This document shows positions 26,043 through 34,380 of a stretch of DNA of 64,000 nt, in pieces. Every line of letters starts with the position of its first letter. The stretch's first letter is position 1. This stretch comes from Paenibacillus macerans (GTDB lineage: Bacteria > Bacillota > Bacilli > Paenibacillales > Paenibacillaceae): positions 2,852,001-2,916,000 of the forward strand of contig NZ_UGSI01000001.1 in the NCBI RefSeq assembly GCF_900454495.1. The letters run 5' to 3'. Under the pieces are notes generated by a model. That model was not told where the DNA came from. It did no database searches and saw only the letters and a list, made by a program, of their open reading frames with translations. The position numbers and the translations under genes are program-made.

Positions 26043-26336
26043 TTATACACTCTGGCCGCGGCCGCCTTCCTCCTGCCACTTTAGCTCCCATTCCCGAAGT
26101 TTGGCCCGCCGGATTTTGTCGAGCTCGCGTTGCTTCTCTTCGCTAACGCCCAGCAAAAAATGCAGATGAGCCCCGATCACGAGAAAGGCAAAACCCGCCC
26201 AGACCGCGCCGAACAGCGATACCCAGCCGGCCCCTGGATCAAAGGAAATGAGCGGCAGCGCGTACACGAGCATCGCCAGCGCCAGAATCAAATAAACGAC
26301 ATGCTTCCATTTGTTCGGTTTCTTTACCGTTTTCAT
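26043..26336 (-). CDS. Small two-span membrane protein, unknown function
   Basis: About 97 residues from the ATG at 26336, chosen because GAAGGAG lies just upstream. The basic N-terminus (MKTVKKPNKWKH) leads into VVYLILALAMLVYALPLISF, then GWVSLFGAVWAGFAFLVIGAHLHFLLG, then a charged helical C-terminal tail (EEKQRELDKIRRAKLREWELKWQEE). The topology suggests both ends in the cytoplasm. I do not recognise the family. It lies between ilvB and yheA, facing the same way as yheA. Confidence 0.7.
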   Translation of the reverse strand: MKTVKKPNKWKHVVYLILALAMLVYALPLISFDPGAGWVSLFGAVWAGFAFLVIGAHLHFLLGVSEEKQRELDKIRRAKLREWELKWQEEGGRGQSV

Positions 26337-26447
26337 CTTTCGCAGCTCCTTCATTTCATAGATTAAGAGATTCGCACTCTCGCCTGTCCTCTTGTTCTCT
26401 TCTAATCTATGAAGGGAAACGAAAGAATATGAGAACCTTTTTAAGTT

Positions 26448-26792
26448 TTACATTCCCGCCCCGTACAAATGCTGCAAGCTGTCCGTAATGATCTTGTTGA
26501 TGTCCTGGATAATGATGCTAAGCCGGCGTTCCGCGTCAAACAGACGGCGAATGTTCAGGTTCAGGCTCAGCGCCTCGAACTGCTTCTCCATCTGTTCCAT
26601 TTCTTCGGGAGACGGCATTTCCCCCGCCATCATCCGCTGCTGCGCCGCGTTTTGGCGGACGCGGAAATCGTCCAGCATCCGTTTACCCTCCGGGTCGGCT
26701 TCTATAAGCTTCAACGCATCCGTAATTTCCGCCACTTCCGGGCTGTCCTTCAAGGCTGCCGCCAAATCATGCGCTTTGTCATAAATATTCAT
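26448..26792 (-). CDS. yheA: YheA-type YlbF/YmcA-family protein
   Basis: A 114-residue all-helical protein with the UPF0342/YlbF pattern: NIYDKAHDLAAALKDSPEV, LIEADPEGKRMLDDFR, then a long coiled coil and LFDAERRLSIIIQDINKII. Relatives YlbF, YmcA and YaaT form an RNase Y-associated complex in B. subtilis; YheA itself is uncharacterised. TAGGAGG precedes the ATG. yheB and the yheC/D genes follow in Bacillus-like neighbourhood. Confidence 0.88.
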   Translation of the reverse strand: MNIYDKAHDLAAALKDSPEVAEITDALKLIEADPEGKRMLDDFRVRQNAAQQRMMAGEMPSPEEMEQMEKQFEALSLNLNIRRLFDAERRLSIIIQDINKIITDSLQHLYGAGM

Positions 26793-26871
26793 CCGTTTTC
26801 CTCCTAAAATTGGCCTTATTCAAAAATTTATGCTTTCTTCGGAAAAATAATTTTGGAACGCTAGCTAACAT

Positions 26872-26950
26872 AAGAACAAAAAATGCCGCTAATGGAGATG
26901 GACAGGCTCATATCAAGATAATAAGCACATAAATTTCCGCTATTTTTGCC
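26872..26950 (+). repeat. 200-bp intergenic repeat family, partial copy 3
   Basis: Corresponds to the right-hand third of the family: AAAAAATGCCGCTAATGG, GATGGACAGGCTCATATC, GATAATAAGCACATAAA and CCGCTATTTTT. Confidence 0.7.
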
Positions 26951-27214
26951 GCCGTCACCGAAGGAGGCACCGGCGCGAAATTCTGAACGCTGCATCCCAT
27001 TAATGCTGCAACGCCGCTAACCCTGCGTCACACTCCGCTATCCCTGCATCACTCCACTATCCCTGCGTCAAATGAGCAGAAGCAATTCGCCGGCCGCCAT
27101 TACTTTCGCACCACGCGCAGCTCCCGGCGCGCGGTGCGAAACCATCTCCGGCACTCGGAACGTCAAAGTTATGCGGCAAAAGCCTGCACCACGGCGCCCG
27201 AGATGCGGTGAACC

Positions 27215-27400
27215 CTTCTTACCACACTACCTAACACTATCTAACATTACCTGACTTTATCCAGTATTACCAAGCATTGACCAAAGTTGCCTAATTTTAC
27301 CTTATTTTACCCATAATTACCTAACTTTACCCAGCATTGCCCCAACGTTACCTATAATCACCCAAAATCATCAATTCCACCCAGTATTACCCGCTTTACC
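27215..27400. repeat. Degenerate about 11-bp periodic TTACC repeat
   Basis: Some 16 successive units resembling TTACCTAACAT or TTACCCAGTAT (minus strand ATGTTAGGTAA) run from 27215 into the end of yheB. The period is close to one helical turn. The TTAGGTAA core is the same as in the paired operators on the other side of yheB. Confidence 0.65.
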
Positions 27401-28559
27401 TTGCCACCAGCATCAACAAAGACTGGAACAAGCCGATGCCCCCACCGAGCAGCACGCCCAGCCAGGTGATCGCGCGGAATTCCTTGCCGGACACGCTGAG
27501 GATGATCTCCTCTAGGCGTTCCACCGGGAATTTCCGCACCTGCTCCTCAACCAGCTGCGGCAGTTGAACGGCCTGCATGGCCGCGGGGATCCCCTGAGCC
27601 GTGAGGCGCAGCGCCCGTTCGGCCACCGCGGGAATCGCCGCGGCCGCCCGCTCCTTCCAGGGGGCCAGCAAGGAGCGGAGCGGCATTCCTTCCGCCTGTT
27701 CGATCCATGCTTCCACCGGCAGAAGCTCCAGCTTCCCCATAAGCCAGTCCAAAGCCTCCTCCCCGGTCAGGGCGGCAAGCAGCTCCGCGGCCGGTTTGTC
27801 TCCGTACTGCTCAAGCCGCGTTTCGATCGCCTTCGCCGTTTTGCTTACCGCCTCCTCCCCTCGCAGCGCCCGGACAAGGGCCGGCGTCAGCTTTTGCACC
27901 AGCTTATCTTCATCCACAAAGATCGCCGCCATCGTTCCGAGGAATCCGCCGGCCTTGTCCATCAGGCCCGAAGCCATCTTGGACAGCATCCGCTGCCCTG
28001 CGGCCGACAGCAGCTCTTCTTCCACCGCCTGCAGAATCGCTTCCGCCGCGGCGGTGCTCCATTTCTTGCGGCTTGCCTCCGACCAGCCGGGAATGAGCTT
28101 TTTTAGAGGAATGCTATCCCACTCGTAACGCCGCCACAGGCTTTCAAATCCTGCCGCCGACGCTCGCCGCGCCTCGGCGGCCAGCCGCGGTTTCAGCGCT
28201 TCCCATCCCGCTTCGCCCCATATCCGCACGGCCGCATCGCCAAGCGTCAACGTGCTTGCCTCCCAGCGCTCGATCAAACCTTGCAAATACCCCTCCGCTT
28301 TTTGCCGGAAGGCCGGCCGCTGCACGGTCTCCTGCAGCCCTTCGGCCGTAACCAGGTATTCCGCCACCACCCGGCCCAGCGACTCGGCGATATCGTCCCG
28401 CCGCTTCGGAATAAGCCCCGGCGTAAACGGAACCTTGAACTTGCCGATATGTACCGGATTTCTGGGGTGAAACAGCATCTTAATCGCAAAATGATTGGTT
28501 ATTCCGCCCACGAAGGCAGCCACCACCACGTTAATGACAACATAAAGCCAATCGGCCAC
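27396..28559 (-). CDS. yheB: DUF445 family membrane protein YheB
   Basis: A roughly 387-residue protein with one or two N-terminal membrane segments (WLYVVINVVVAAFVGGITNHFAIKMLF), a long helical soluble middle and a C-terminal anchor (AITWLGVLLGGGIGLFQSLLMLVAR), as in the DUF445/YheB family. The motif HPRNPVHIGKFKVPFTPGLIPKRRDDIAESLGR is split over residues 35-67 and is characteristic. I chose GTG at 28559 because AAGGAGG lies eight bases upstream; the longer TTG start at 28586 lies within an operator-like repeat. B. subtilis yheB is expressed in sporulation. It is divergent from the ATP-grasp array. Confidence 0.88.
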   Translation of the reverse strand: MADWLYVVINVVVAAFVGGITNHFAIKMLFHPRNPVHIGKFKVPFTPGLIPKRRDDIAESLGRVVAEYLVTAEGLQETVQRPAFRQKAEGYLQGLIERWEASTLTLGDAAVRIWGEAGWEALKPRLAAEARRASAAGFESLWRRYEWDSIPLKKLIPGWSEASRKKWSTAAAEAILQAVEEELLSAAGQRMLSKMASGLMDKAGGFLGTMAAIFVDEDKLVQKLTPALVRALRGEEAVSKTAKAIETRLEQYGDKPAAELLAALTGEEALDWLMGKLELLPVEAWIEQAEGMPLRSLLAPWKERAAAAIPAVAERALRLTAQGIPAAMQAVQLPQLVEEQVRKFPVERLEEIILSVSGKEFRAITWLGVLLGGGIGLFQSLLMLVAR

Positions 28560-28578
28560 CCAGGTTTCCTCCTTTATC

Positions 28579-28614
28579 TTAGGCAATTACCTAATATCTT
28601 AGGCTACTACCTAA
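28579..28614. promoter_or_regulatory. Two tandem TTAGG-N6-CCTAA operator-like palindromes
   Basis: TTAGGCAATTACCTAA at 28579-28594 and TTAGGCTACTACCTAA at 28599-28614 have centres exactly 20 bases apart, two helical turns, just upstream of the yheB ribosome site and in the divergent region before the ATP-grasp array. DtxR-type iron repressor boxes have a similar TTAGG...CCTAA outline, but the regulator is unknown. Confidence 0.55.
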
Positions 28615-28815
28615 CTCTTCGCTCGCAGTTTCCGCTTTCAGCCCGCGCCCGGACCGGGAAACATTGCTTCATCACCCGCCCGATAGCCCGCGAAAACGGG
28701 CATAGGTCAATCACCAAGGATTCTATGTCCTCATATGATGCATTACATGCATTTGACGCAGACGATCTTTGCTTGCATCCAAGACTCAAGCTTAGCTTGG
28801 AAGGAGATCCGCTAC

Positions 28816-30186
28816 ATGCCCTCCAAAAAAATGACGGTACAGATCATGAGTCCGGGCCTGCTTGAAGACGATACTCTCGCGCTCGGAGACATGCTGATCA
28901 AACAGTGGAAAATACCGACCGATCTTCCACTCTTCCTGGCCTTCGGATCATTCCGGCACAGTGTAAAAGTCATCCCTTTAACCAGATCCGACGGAGTTCG
29001 AATGAGTGCTGGACTTGCAAGGAAAATGGGAATTCAGCCGCGATCGCCGCTGCGGCTCACATATCGCCCTCATTCATCTACCATTCAATTCGGCCCCTTG
29101 CTCGGCGTTTTGCTTAGCCAGGACTATGCGGAAAATCCGGAAAGACCTTTCGGTAAAATGACGTTATTTTGCAGGGAACTCGCAAACGCCTGCTCCAGGC
29201 AAGGGGTGTATGTCTACTTTTTTACGCCGGAGCATATCGGCAAAAATTCCGAACAAGTGTCCGGCTGGGTCTTCTACAAAGACGAATGGAAAAAGACCCA
29301 ATTGCCGGCCGCAGACGTATTTTACAATCGGCTGACCTCCCGCAAACTGGAGAACAAACCTAGCGTACAGCATTTTATGAAAGAAGTAAAATCCCGTTAC
29401 GGGAGCCATTTTTTCAACGAGAAATATCTCGATAAAACCGAGGTGTTCGACGCGCTGGCCAAAGACGGCTCGCTGCTCCGTTATTTGCCGGAATCCCATC
29501 TGTTCCGGGGCTACTCCATGCTCAAAGCCATGTGCGCCAAATACCCGATCGTTTTTTTGAAGCCGGTCAAAGGCAGTTTGGGAAAAGGGATCATTCGCAT
29601 TTCAAGGCTCGAAAACGGCGTCTATCAGGCGCTAACCACCCAGGTCGGCGGTACGCGGCGCCATACCTATCCCAGCCTAACCAAGCTTTTCTCCGCCTTG
29701 TCCGGCCGCATGAAGGCGACCCGGTACCAGATTCAGCAAGGGCTGCACCTGATCGAGATCGATCATCGGCCGGTCGATTTCCGCGCTCTTGTCCAGAAAA
29801 ATCTGGCCGGCAAGTGGAGCACGACCTCGATCGTCGCCCGGATTGCCGGAAACCAGCACTTCGTGTCCAACCTGGCCCGCGGAGGCACGCTAAGCACGGT
29901 TAAGGAGGCGATCTCGCGCAGTTCGTTGCAGCCGGGAATGAAGAGCAGGGTCGACGCCAGATTGAGAAAGGCGGCGCTGGACATCGCCCAGGGCGTTGAC
30001 GCCAATTTGCCGGCCCATTTCGGGGAATTCGGCATCGATCTGGCGGTCGACATCAGCGGCCGGGTTTGGCTGATTGAGGTCAACTCCAAACCTTCCAAAA
30101 ACGACAACACCCCGATGGGCGCCGGAAAGATCCGCCCGTCGGTCAAGCGAGTTATAGAATACACCCGCTATTTGTCCGGCTTCTAA
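28816..30186 (+). CDS. YheC/D-type ATP-grasp protein 1 (long form)
   Basis: A 456-residue spore coat-associated ATP-grasp family protein. Its N-terminal domain of about 100 residues (MTVQIMSPGLLEDDTLALGD) is shared with gene 3 of the array. The YheC/D core follows: a pre-domain ending GVLLSQDY, ADVFYNRL, the nucleotide loop VFLKPVKGSLGKGII, the RALVQKN strand, SNLARGGT, and the metal-binding WLIEVNSKPSKN. ATP-grasp enzymes usually ligate a carboxylate to an amine through an acyl phosphate; substrates of YheC/D are unknown. The ATG at 28816 has GGAAGGAG upstream. It is first of six closely packed genes. Confidence 0.88.
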   Translation: MPSKKMTVQIMSPGLLEDDTLALGDMLIKQWKIPTDLPLFLAFGSFRHSVKVIPLTRSDGVRMSAGLARKMGIQPRSPLRLTYRPHSSTIQFGPLLGVLLSQDYAENPERPFGKMTLFCRELANACSRQGVYVYFFTPEHIGKNSEQVSGWVFYKDEWKKTQLPAADVFYNRLTSRKLENKPSVQHFMKEVKSRYGSHFFNEKYLDKTEVFDALAKDGSLLRYLPESHLFRGYSMLKAMCAKYPIVFLKPVKGSLGKGIIRISRLENGVYQALTTQVGGTRRHTYPSLTKLFSALSGRMKATRYQIQQGLHLIEIDHRPVDFRALVQKNLAGKWSTTSIVARIAGNQHFVSNLARGGTLSTVKEAISRSSLQPGMKSRVDARLRKAALDIAQGVDANLPAHFGEFGIDLAVDISGRVWLIEVNSKPSKNDNTPMGAGKIRPSVKRVIEYTRYLSGF

Positions 30187-30200
30187 GGAGGAATCATCCG

Positions 30201-31313
30201 ATGGATCATGCTCTCAAAGGCAGCGTCGGCGTTCTTGTCGCCGAAAGCGAAGGCCCGCTTCCTTTCGCTGAAGCTTCTTTTTGCCGCAAGCTTTGCCGGA
30301 TCGGCGAAAGGAAGGGCGTGTGCGTTTACGTATTTTGTTTGCCTTCGATTTCGGAGGGCAACGCAAGCGGGATTCCGGGTTACATGTTTGAGCGGGGAGG
30401 CTGGGTCCGCAAACGGCTCCCCCTGCCGGATATCATTTATGACCGCTGCCTGACCTATGACCGCAAAGGGCAGCTGCGCAAACAGCGCCTGCTGTCTAAG
30501 CTGGCCGCCAAACATCCGTATATCTACCTGGCGCGGGGGCTTGCGGGAAAATGGGCGGTGTACCAGGCGTTAAGCAAATACCGGGATCTCGCTCCTTATT
30601 TGCCGGAAACCGCGCTGTACGAAGGTCCGCTGCAGCTCGCCGAATGGCTTGAAGCCCATGACGGAGAGGCTTTTCTGAAACCCCGAAACGGTACGCACGG
30701 CAAAAGGACGCTTTACGTCAAGCTGACGGACTCCGGCAAGGGAATGGGAATGGTCGGCCGGAGCGGCAGCAACGCGTTGTTTAAACGGCGTTTCTCTTCC
30801 CGTAAAGCCGGGCTGGAATGGATCGATAAGTTTATCGGAGCCCGCCCCTTTCTGATCCAGCCTTATCTGCAGTTAAACAACGCGCAAGGCGAGCCGTTCG
30901 ATATTCGAGTTCTCATGCAAAAAAACGAAAAAGGGGAATGGAGCTTAACGGGAATGGCGGTGCGGGTCGGTCCGAAGCATTCGCTGACCTCCAATCTTCA
31001 CGGCGGCGGCACGGCGCATCAAGCGCTGCCTTATCTGATTCGGGAGCTTGGGGAAGACGGCGGTAAATCCGTCGTTCAAACCATCCGCCATCTGTCCTTG
31101 CGGGTACCGGAATACCTGGAGTCCCGCTTCGGCCGCCTGGCTGAACTTGGCCTCGATTTCGGCGTGGACCGCGAGGGCCGCGTTTGGATCCTGGAGGTGA
31201 ATTCCAAACCGGGACGGACTTCGTTTTTCCGGATCGGCGACCCGATAAGCGCCCGAAAATCGATTGAAAATCCGATTTCCTACGCCCGTTATTTGCTTCT
31301 GAGCAAACCCTGA
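30201..31313 (+). CDS. YheC/D-type ATP-grasp protein 2 (short form)
   Basis: A 370-residue short form lacking the extra N-terminal domain; it starts directly with KGSVGVLVAESEG. Core motifs are LPDIIYDRC, the ATP loop AFLKPRNGTHGKRTLYV, DIRVLMQKNEKGEW, SNLHGGGT and WILEVNSKPGRT. The ATP loop deviates from its paralogues (GTHGKRT instead of GSLGKGI), which could change nucleotide binding. It begins 14 bases after gene 1, with AAGGAGG, so the two are surely cotranscribed. Confidence 0.87.
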   Translation: MDHALKGSVGVLVAESEGPLPFAEASFCRKLCRIGERKGVCVYVFCLPSISEGNASGIPGYMFERGGWVRKRLPLPDIIYDRCLTYDRKGQLRKQRLLSKLAAKHPYIYLARGLAGKWAVYQALSKYRDLAPYLPETALYEGPLQLAEWLEAHDGEAFLKPRNGTHGKRTLYVKLTDSGKGMGMVGRSGSNALFKRRFSSRKAGLEWIDKFIGARPFLIQPYLQLNNAQGEPFDIRVLMQKNEKGEWSLTGMAVRVGPKHSLTSNLHGGGTAHQALPYLIRELGEDGGKSVVQTIRHLSLRVPEYLESRFGRLAELGLDFGVDREGRVWILEVNSKPGRTSFFRIGDPISARKSIENPISYARYLLLSKP

Positions 31314-31336
31314 AAACGTTTAGGAGGATAAAATTC

Positions 31337-32713
31337 ATGAGTTTGACTTATTGCAACGTCCATTTCACGCAGGAACCCGAGCGGGTCGTCTACTTGTCCG
31401 GGGCATTAATGAAAAACCTGAAGCTGTCGGGGAAAAAATCGGTTCACCTAAGACTCGGCGGGGAACGGGTGCCCGCTGTCGTCAAGCCGATCAAAAAAAC
31501 GGGAAAACACCTGTACTTGGCTTACGGGGTGCGCAAAGGCATCAAAATTCCGAAGCCCGGCAGCGTTTTTCTCCGCAGTCTTCAGGAGGGCGAGGTGCAG
31601 CTCGGGCCGCTGATCGGCGTGCTGTCCGACGGGCCAACCTCATCCCATACGAATCCGTTTGGTTCCCGCACCGACTTTATCAAGCAGCTGCTGCGCCAGG
31701 GCAGCAAGATGTCGTACATTTTTGCCTTTACCCCGCGCGACATCAACTGGGAAAACGATACCGTCAACGGGTATTTCCTGAACGAAGCCGGACGTTTCGT
31801 AAGGAAACGCGTGCCGCTGCCCGATGTCGTATACAACCGGCTGCCCAGCCGCCGGGCGGAGACCACGCCCTTGATCAATCAGCTGCGGGACCGGTTTGTC
31901 CGCCGGAGGATTCCATTTTTCAACTGGAGCTTCTTCAACAAATCCGACATCTACCGCCTCCTGGAAAGGGATCCTGCGGTCAGCCGCTATGTGCCCGAAT
32001 CGATCATGAGCCCGACCCCGGAGCAGATCAAGGATATGCTCGACCGCCATTCGCTCGTTTATTACAAGCCGAACAGCGGAAGTCTGGGCAACGGGATTTA
32101 CCGTCTCTCCTATATCCCTAGAAGCGGCTATTACGCCCGTTACCGCAAAAACGGCCGCAACGCCCTGCTCAGGTTCAACTCCTTCAGCAGCCTTATGCGG
32201 ACGATGCAGGCCAGACACGGCCGTTCGCTGCGGGGCTACGTCGCCCAGCAGGGCATCCGCCTGATCGAGATCGACGGCTGCCCGATCGATTTTCGTTTTC
32301 ATATGCACAAAAACGGCAGAAACCAATGGGTTGTCGTCGGCATCGGGGCCAAGAAAGCCGGGAAAGGCAGCGTAACGACCCATTTGAAAAACGGCGGCAG
32401 CCTGCTGACGCCGGAGCAGGCTCTGACCCGGGCCTTCGGCCCGCGCGCCGACGAAGTGCTGAGGCACGCGAAGAACGTCGCCATTACGCTGGCCGAGGCG
32501 ATCGAGTCGCATCACCAGCATCTGCTCGGGGAAATCGGCTTCGACATCGGGATCGACCGGGACGAACGAATCTGGATGTTCGAAGCCAACGCCAAACCCG
32601 GGCGTTCCATCTTTAAACACCCCTCGCTCCGCGCCGAAGGGAAAGCCTCGATCGATCATATCCTCGAACATTGCCTGTATTTAAGCAAATTCCGGAGGAG
32701 GGACGGCTCATGA
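31337..32713 (+). CDS. YheC/D-type ATP-grasp protein 3 (long form)
   Basis: A 458-residue long form with an N-terminal domain (VVYLSGALMKNLKLSGKKSV) like gene 1, followed by GPLIGVLSDG, LPDVVYNRLPSR, the loop VYYKPNSGSLGNGIY, DFRFHMHKNGRNQW, THLKNGGS and WMFEANAKPGRS. TAGGAGG precedes the ATG by nine bases. Its last codons overlap the next gene (ATGA). The protein is basic, as several coat proteins are. A coat-modifying or coat-assembly role follows from family annotation only. Confidence 0.88.
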   Translation: MSLTYCNVHFTQEPERVVYLSGALMKNLKLSGKKSVHLRLGGERVPAVVKPIKKTGKHLYLAYGVRKGIKIPKPGSVFLRSLQEGEVQLGPLIGVLSDGPTSSHTNPFGSRTDFIKQLLRQGSKMSYIFAFTPRDINWENDTVNGYFLNEAGRFVRKRVPLPDVVYNRLPSRRAETTPLINQLRDRFVRRRIPFFNWSFFNKSDIYRLLERDPAVSRYVPESIMSPTPEQIKDMLDRHSLVYYKPNSGSLGNGIYRLSYIPRSGYYARYRKNGRNALLRFNSFSSLMRTMQARHGRSLRGYVAQQGIRLIEIDGCPIDFRFHMHKNGRNQWVVVGIGAKKAGKGSVTTHLKNGGSLLTPEQALTRAFGPRADEVLRHAKNVAITLAEAIESHHQHLLGEIGFDIGIDRDERIWMFEANAKPGRSIFKHPSLRAEGKASIDHILEHCLYLSKFRRRDGS

Positions 32714-33831
32714 GCAGTACGCTTTTGAGCGAGAAGAAACCGGTCGTCGCCGTGCTGACGGTCGATGACGAAAACAAACTATTCCGGGGCAACCGCGCCA
32801 ATTTCCGGGATATCGTAAAAACGGGCCAGGAGCTGGATATCCCGGTTTACGTGATCACCGCCCGGGACCTCAAGCTCGGCGCCAAAAAGGTGCAGGGGTA
32901 CGTGTTCCATCCGGAGGACAAAACGTGGAAAAAGCACTGGGTGCCCCTGCCCGACGTGGTCTACAACCGGGTCCCGCTGCGGGAGGATGAACGGAAGCCT
33001 GAGGTGCGGCGGAAAATCGACGAGTGCCTCCGGCATGAGTCGATCCACTTGTACAATCCTTTTTTCTTCAATAAGTGGCGCCTGTTCGATTGGCTGAAAA
33101 AGGGCCGGACGACCCGCTCGCTCGTGCCGGATACGAAAAAAATGATCGGCCCCAATACGCTGGACGCGATGCTGCAAAAATACGGCAGCCTTTACTTAAA
33201 ACCGGTGAGCGGCAAGGCGGGCAAGGGGATCATGCTGGTGAAGCTTAACGAGGCCGAGGAGAAACAGTACCGGCTGACGCTTCAGGGCAAAAGAAGCCGG
33301 AATGTCGTGTACAAAACGGCCTATCTTCCGGCCCTTTGGAAGCGGATCAGGTCCGAGGCGGGCAAGACGCCGTACATTATGCAGGAAAGCATCTCCCTCG
33401 CCTCGTACCGCGGCCGCCACTTCGATATGCGCGTGCTCGTGCAAAAGACGGGCAAGGGCGTCTGGACGGTGACCGGCGTAGGCGCCCGCCTTGCCGGGCC
33501 GAAGCGAATCACGACCCACGTGCCGCAAGGAGGGAGCATTGAGGATCCGGAGAAGCTGCTCACCCCGGCTTTCGGCGCGGACATGACGGATTATTTGATA
33601 GGCCGCGTAAAATCGAACGCCCTCCTCATCGCCAAGCAAATCGAAAAGGAATGCGGCCACATCCTGGGCGAGATGTCCATGGACTTGGGGATCGATACGG
33701 AAGGGCAAATCTGGTTTTTTGAAGCCAATGCCAAGCCGATGAAATTCGATGAGCCGCATATCCGCAAAAAGTCGCTGGAGCGCATTTTTCAATACAGCCA
33801 ATATTTATCCCGGCAGCCGAAGCGTAAGTAG
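32710..33831 (+). CDS. YheC/D-type ATP-grasp protein 4 (short form)
   Basis: About 373 residues from the ATG at 32710, which overlaps the stop of gene 3 (ATGA) and has CGGAGGAGG upstream. It reads KPVVAVLTVDDENKLF, LPDVVYNRVPLR, the ATP loop LYLKPVSGKAGKGIMLV, DMRVLVQKTGKGVW, THVPQGGS and the metal site WFFEANAKPMKF. The longer open frame from 32671 is inside gene 3 and lacks a ribosome site. Confidence 0.88.
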   Translation: MSSTLLSEKKPVVAVLTVDDENKLFRGNRANFRDIVKTGQELDIPVYVITARDLKLGAKKVQGYVFHPEDKTWKKHWVPLPDVVYNRVPLREDERKPEVRRKIDECLRHESIHLYNPFFFNKWRLFDWLKKGRTTRSLVPDTKKMIGPNTLDAMLQKYGSLYLKPVSGKAGKGIMLVKLNEAEEKQYRLTLQGKRSRNVVYKTAYLPALWKRIRSEAGKTPYIMQESISLASYRGRHFDMRVLVQKTGKGVWTVTGVGARLAGPKRITTHVPQGGSIEDPEKLLTPAFGADMTDYLIGRVKSNALLIAKQIEKECGHILGEMSMDLGIDTEGQIWFFEANAKPMKFDEPHIRKKSLERIFQYSQYLSRQPKRK

Positions 33832-33849
33832 CGAGGGAGGCGAGGAGCG

Positions 33850-34380
33850 ATGGAAATTCGAAAACTTAATCCCGGAGACGGAGCGGGTTGGGAAAAGCAG
33901 CATGGCGACATGCTGGCTTTCATCCGGAAGTATGGGGCGGGGCGCATTCCGCCTTCCGCCTTCCGGGCGCTGATGAAGCTGTCGCCGAGCGAGTTCGGCC
34001 TCCCGGGGAGCTCGCTGCTGGCGGCCCGGATTCAAGCCGAAGACGGGCCGCGGATAGCCGGCGTCTCCTGTGTCACGGATTACGGCCGCGGCCTTTGCCT
34101 CGTCGTGGTCCATCCGTTGTACCGGGGACGCGGACTCGGCTCCAGGCTGCTCGCCGAGCAGCTTGCCATTTTGCGGCAGTTGTCATGCCGGGTGGCCTGC
34201 GATCAGATCTCCAGCCTGCAGATGTGTTTCCGCGCCGGACTTTATGCCCGCCGGCTGGTCAAGGTTCGCGGCGGGAAACCGCAGCTGCTCCTCGAAAACA
34301 GCCTTTCGCGTTCAAACGGCGAAGGCGCCGCCGCCCATTTCAACAAAGAAGGTGATTCTCTTTGTCTCAACCCGTTTTAG
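33850..34380 (+). CDS. GNAT-family N-acetyltransferase
   Basis: A 176-residue GNAT protein. The acetyl-CoA-binding motif A is VVHPLYRGRGLGSRLLAEQL (R-G-R-G-L-G), and strand four precedes it (GLCLVVVHP). It is placed inside the ATP-grasp array, 18 bases after gene 4 and overlapping gene 5 by 19 bases, so it very likely acts in the same process, perhaps acetylating a product or a coat component. The acceptor is unknown. Confidence 0.85.
   Translation: MEIRKLNPGDGAGWEKQHGDMLAFIRKYGAGRIPPSAFRALMKLSPSEFGLPGSSLLAARIQAEDGPRIAGVSCVTDYGRGLCLVVVHPLYRGRGLGSRLLAEQLAILRQLSCRVACDQISSLQMCFRAGLYARRLVKVRGGKPQLLLENSLSRSNGEGAAAHFNKEGDSLCLNPF

Noticed and set aside
25829..26050. 73-residue minus-strand frame overlapping the end of the small membrane protein gene
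   Set aside because: Basic low-complexity composition and a terminator-like hairpin inside it; not a plausible protein.
27064..27254. 60-residue plus-strand frame before yheB
   Set aside because: Short, no ribosome site, and made of Arg/Pro-rich sequence running into the TTACC repeat.
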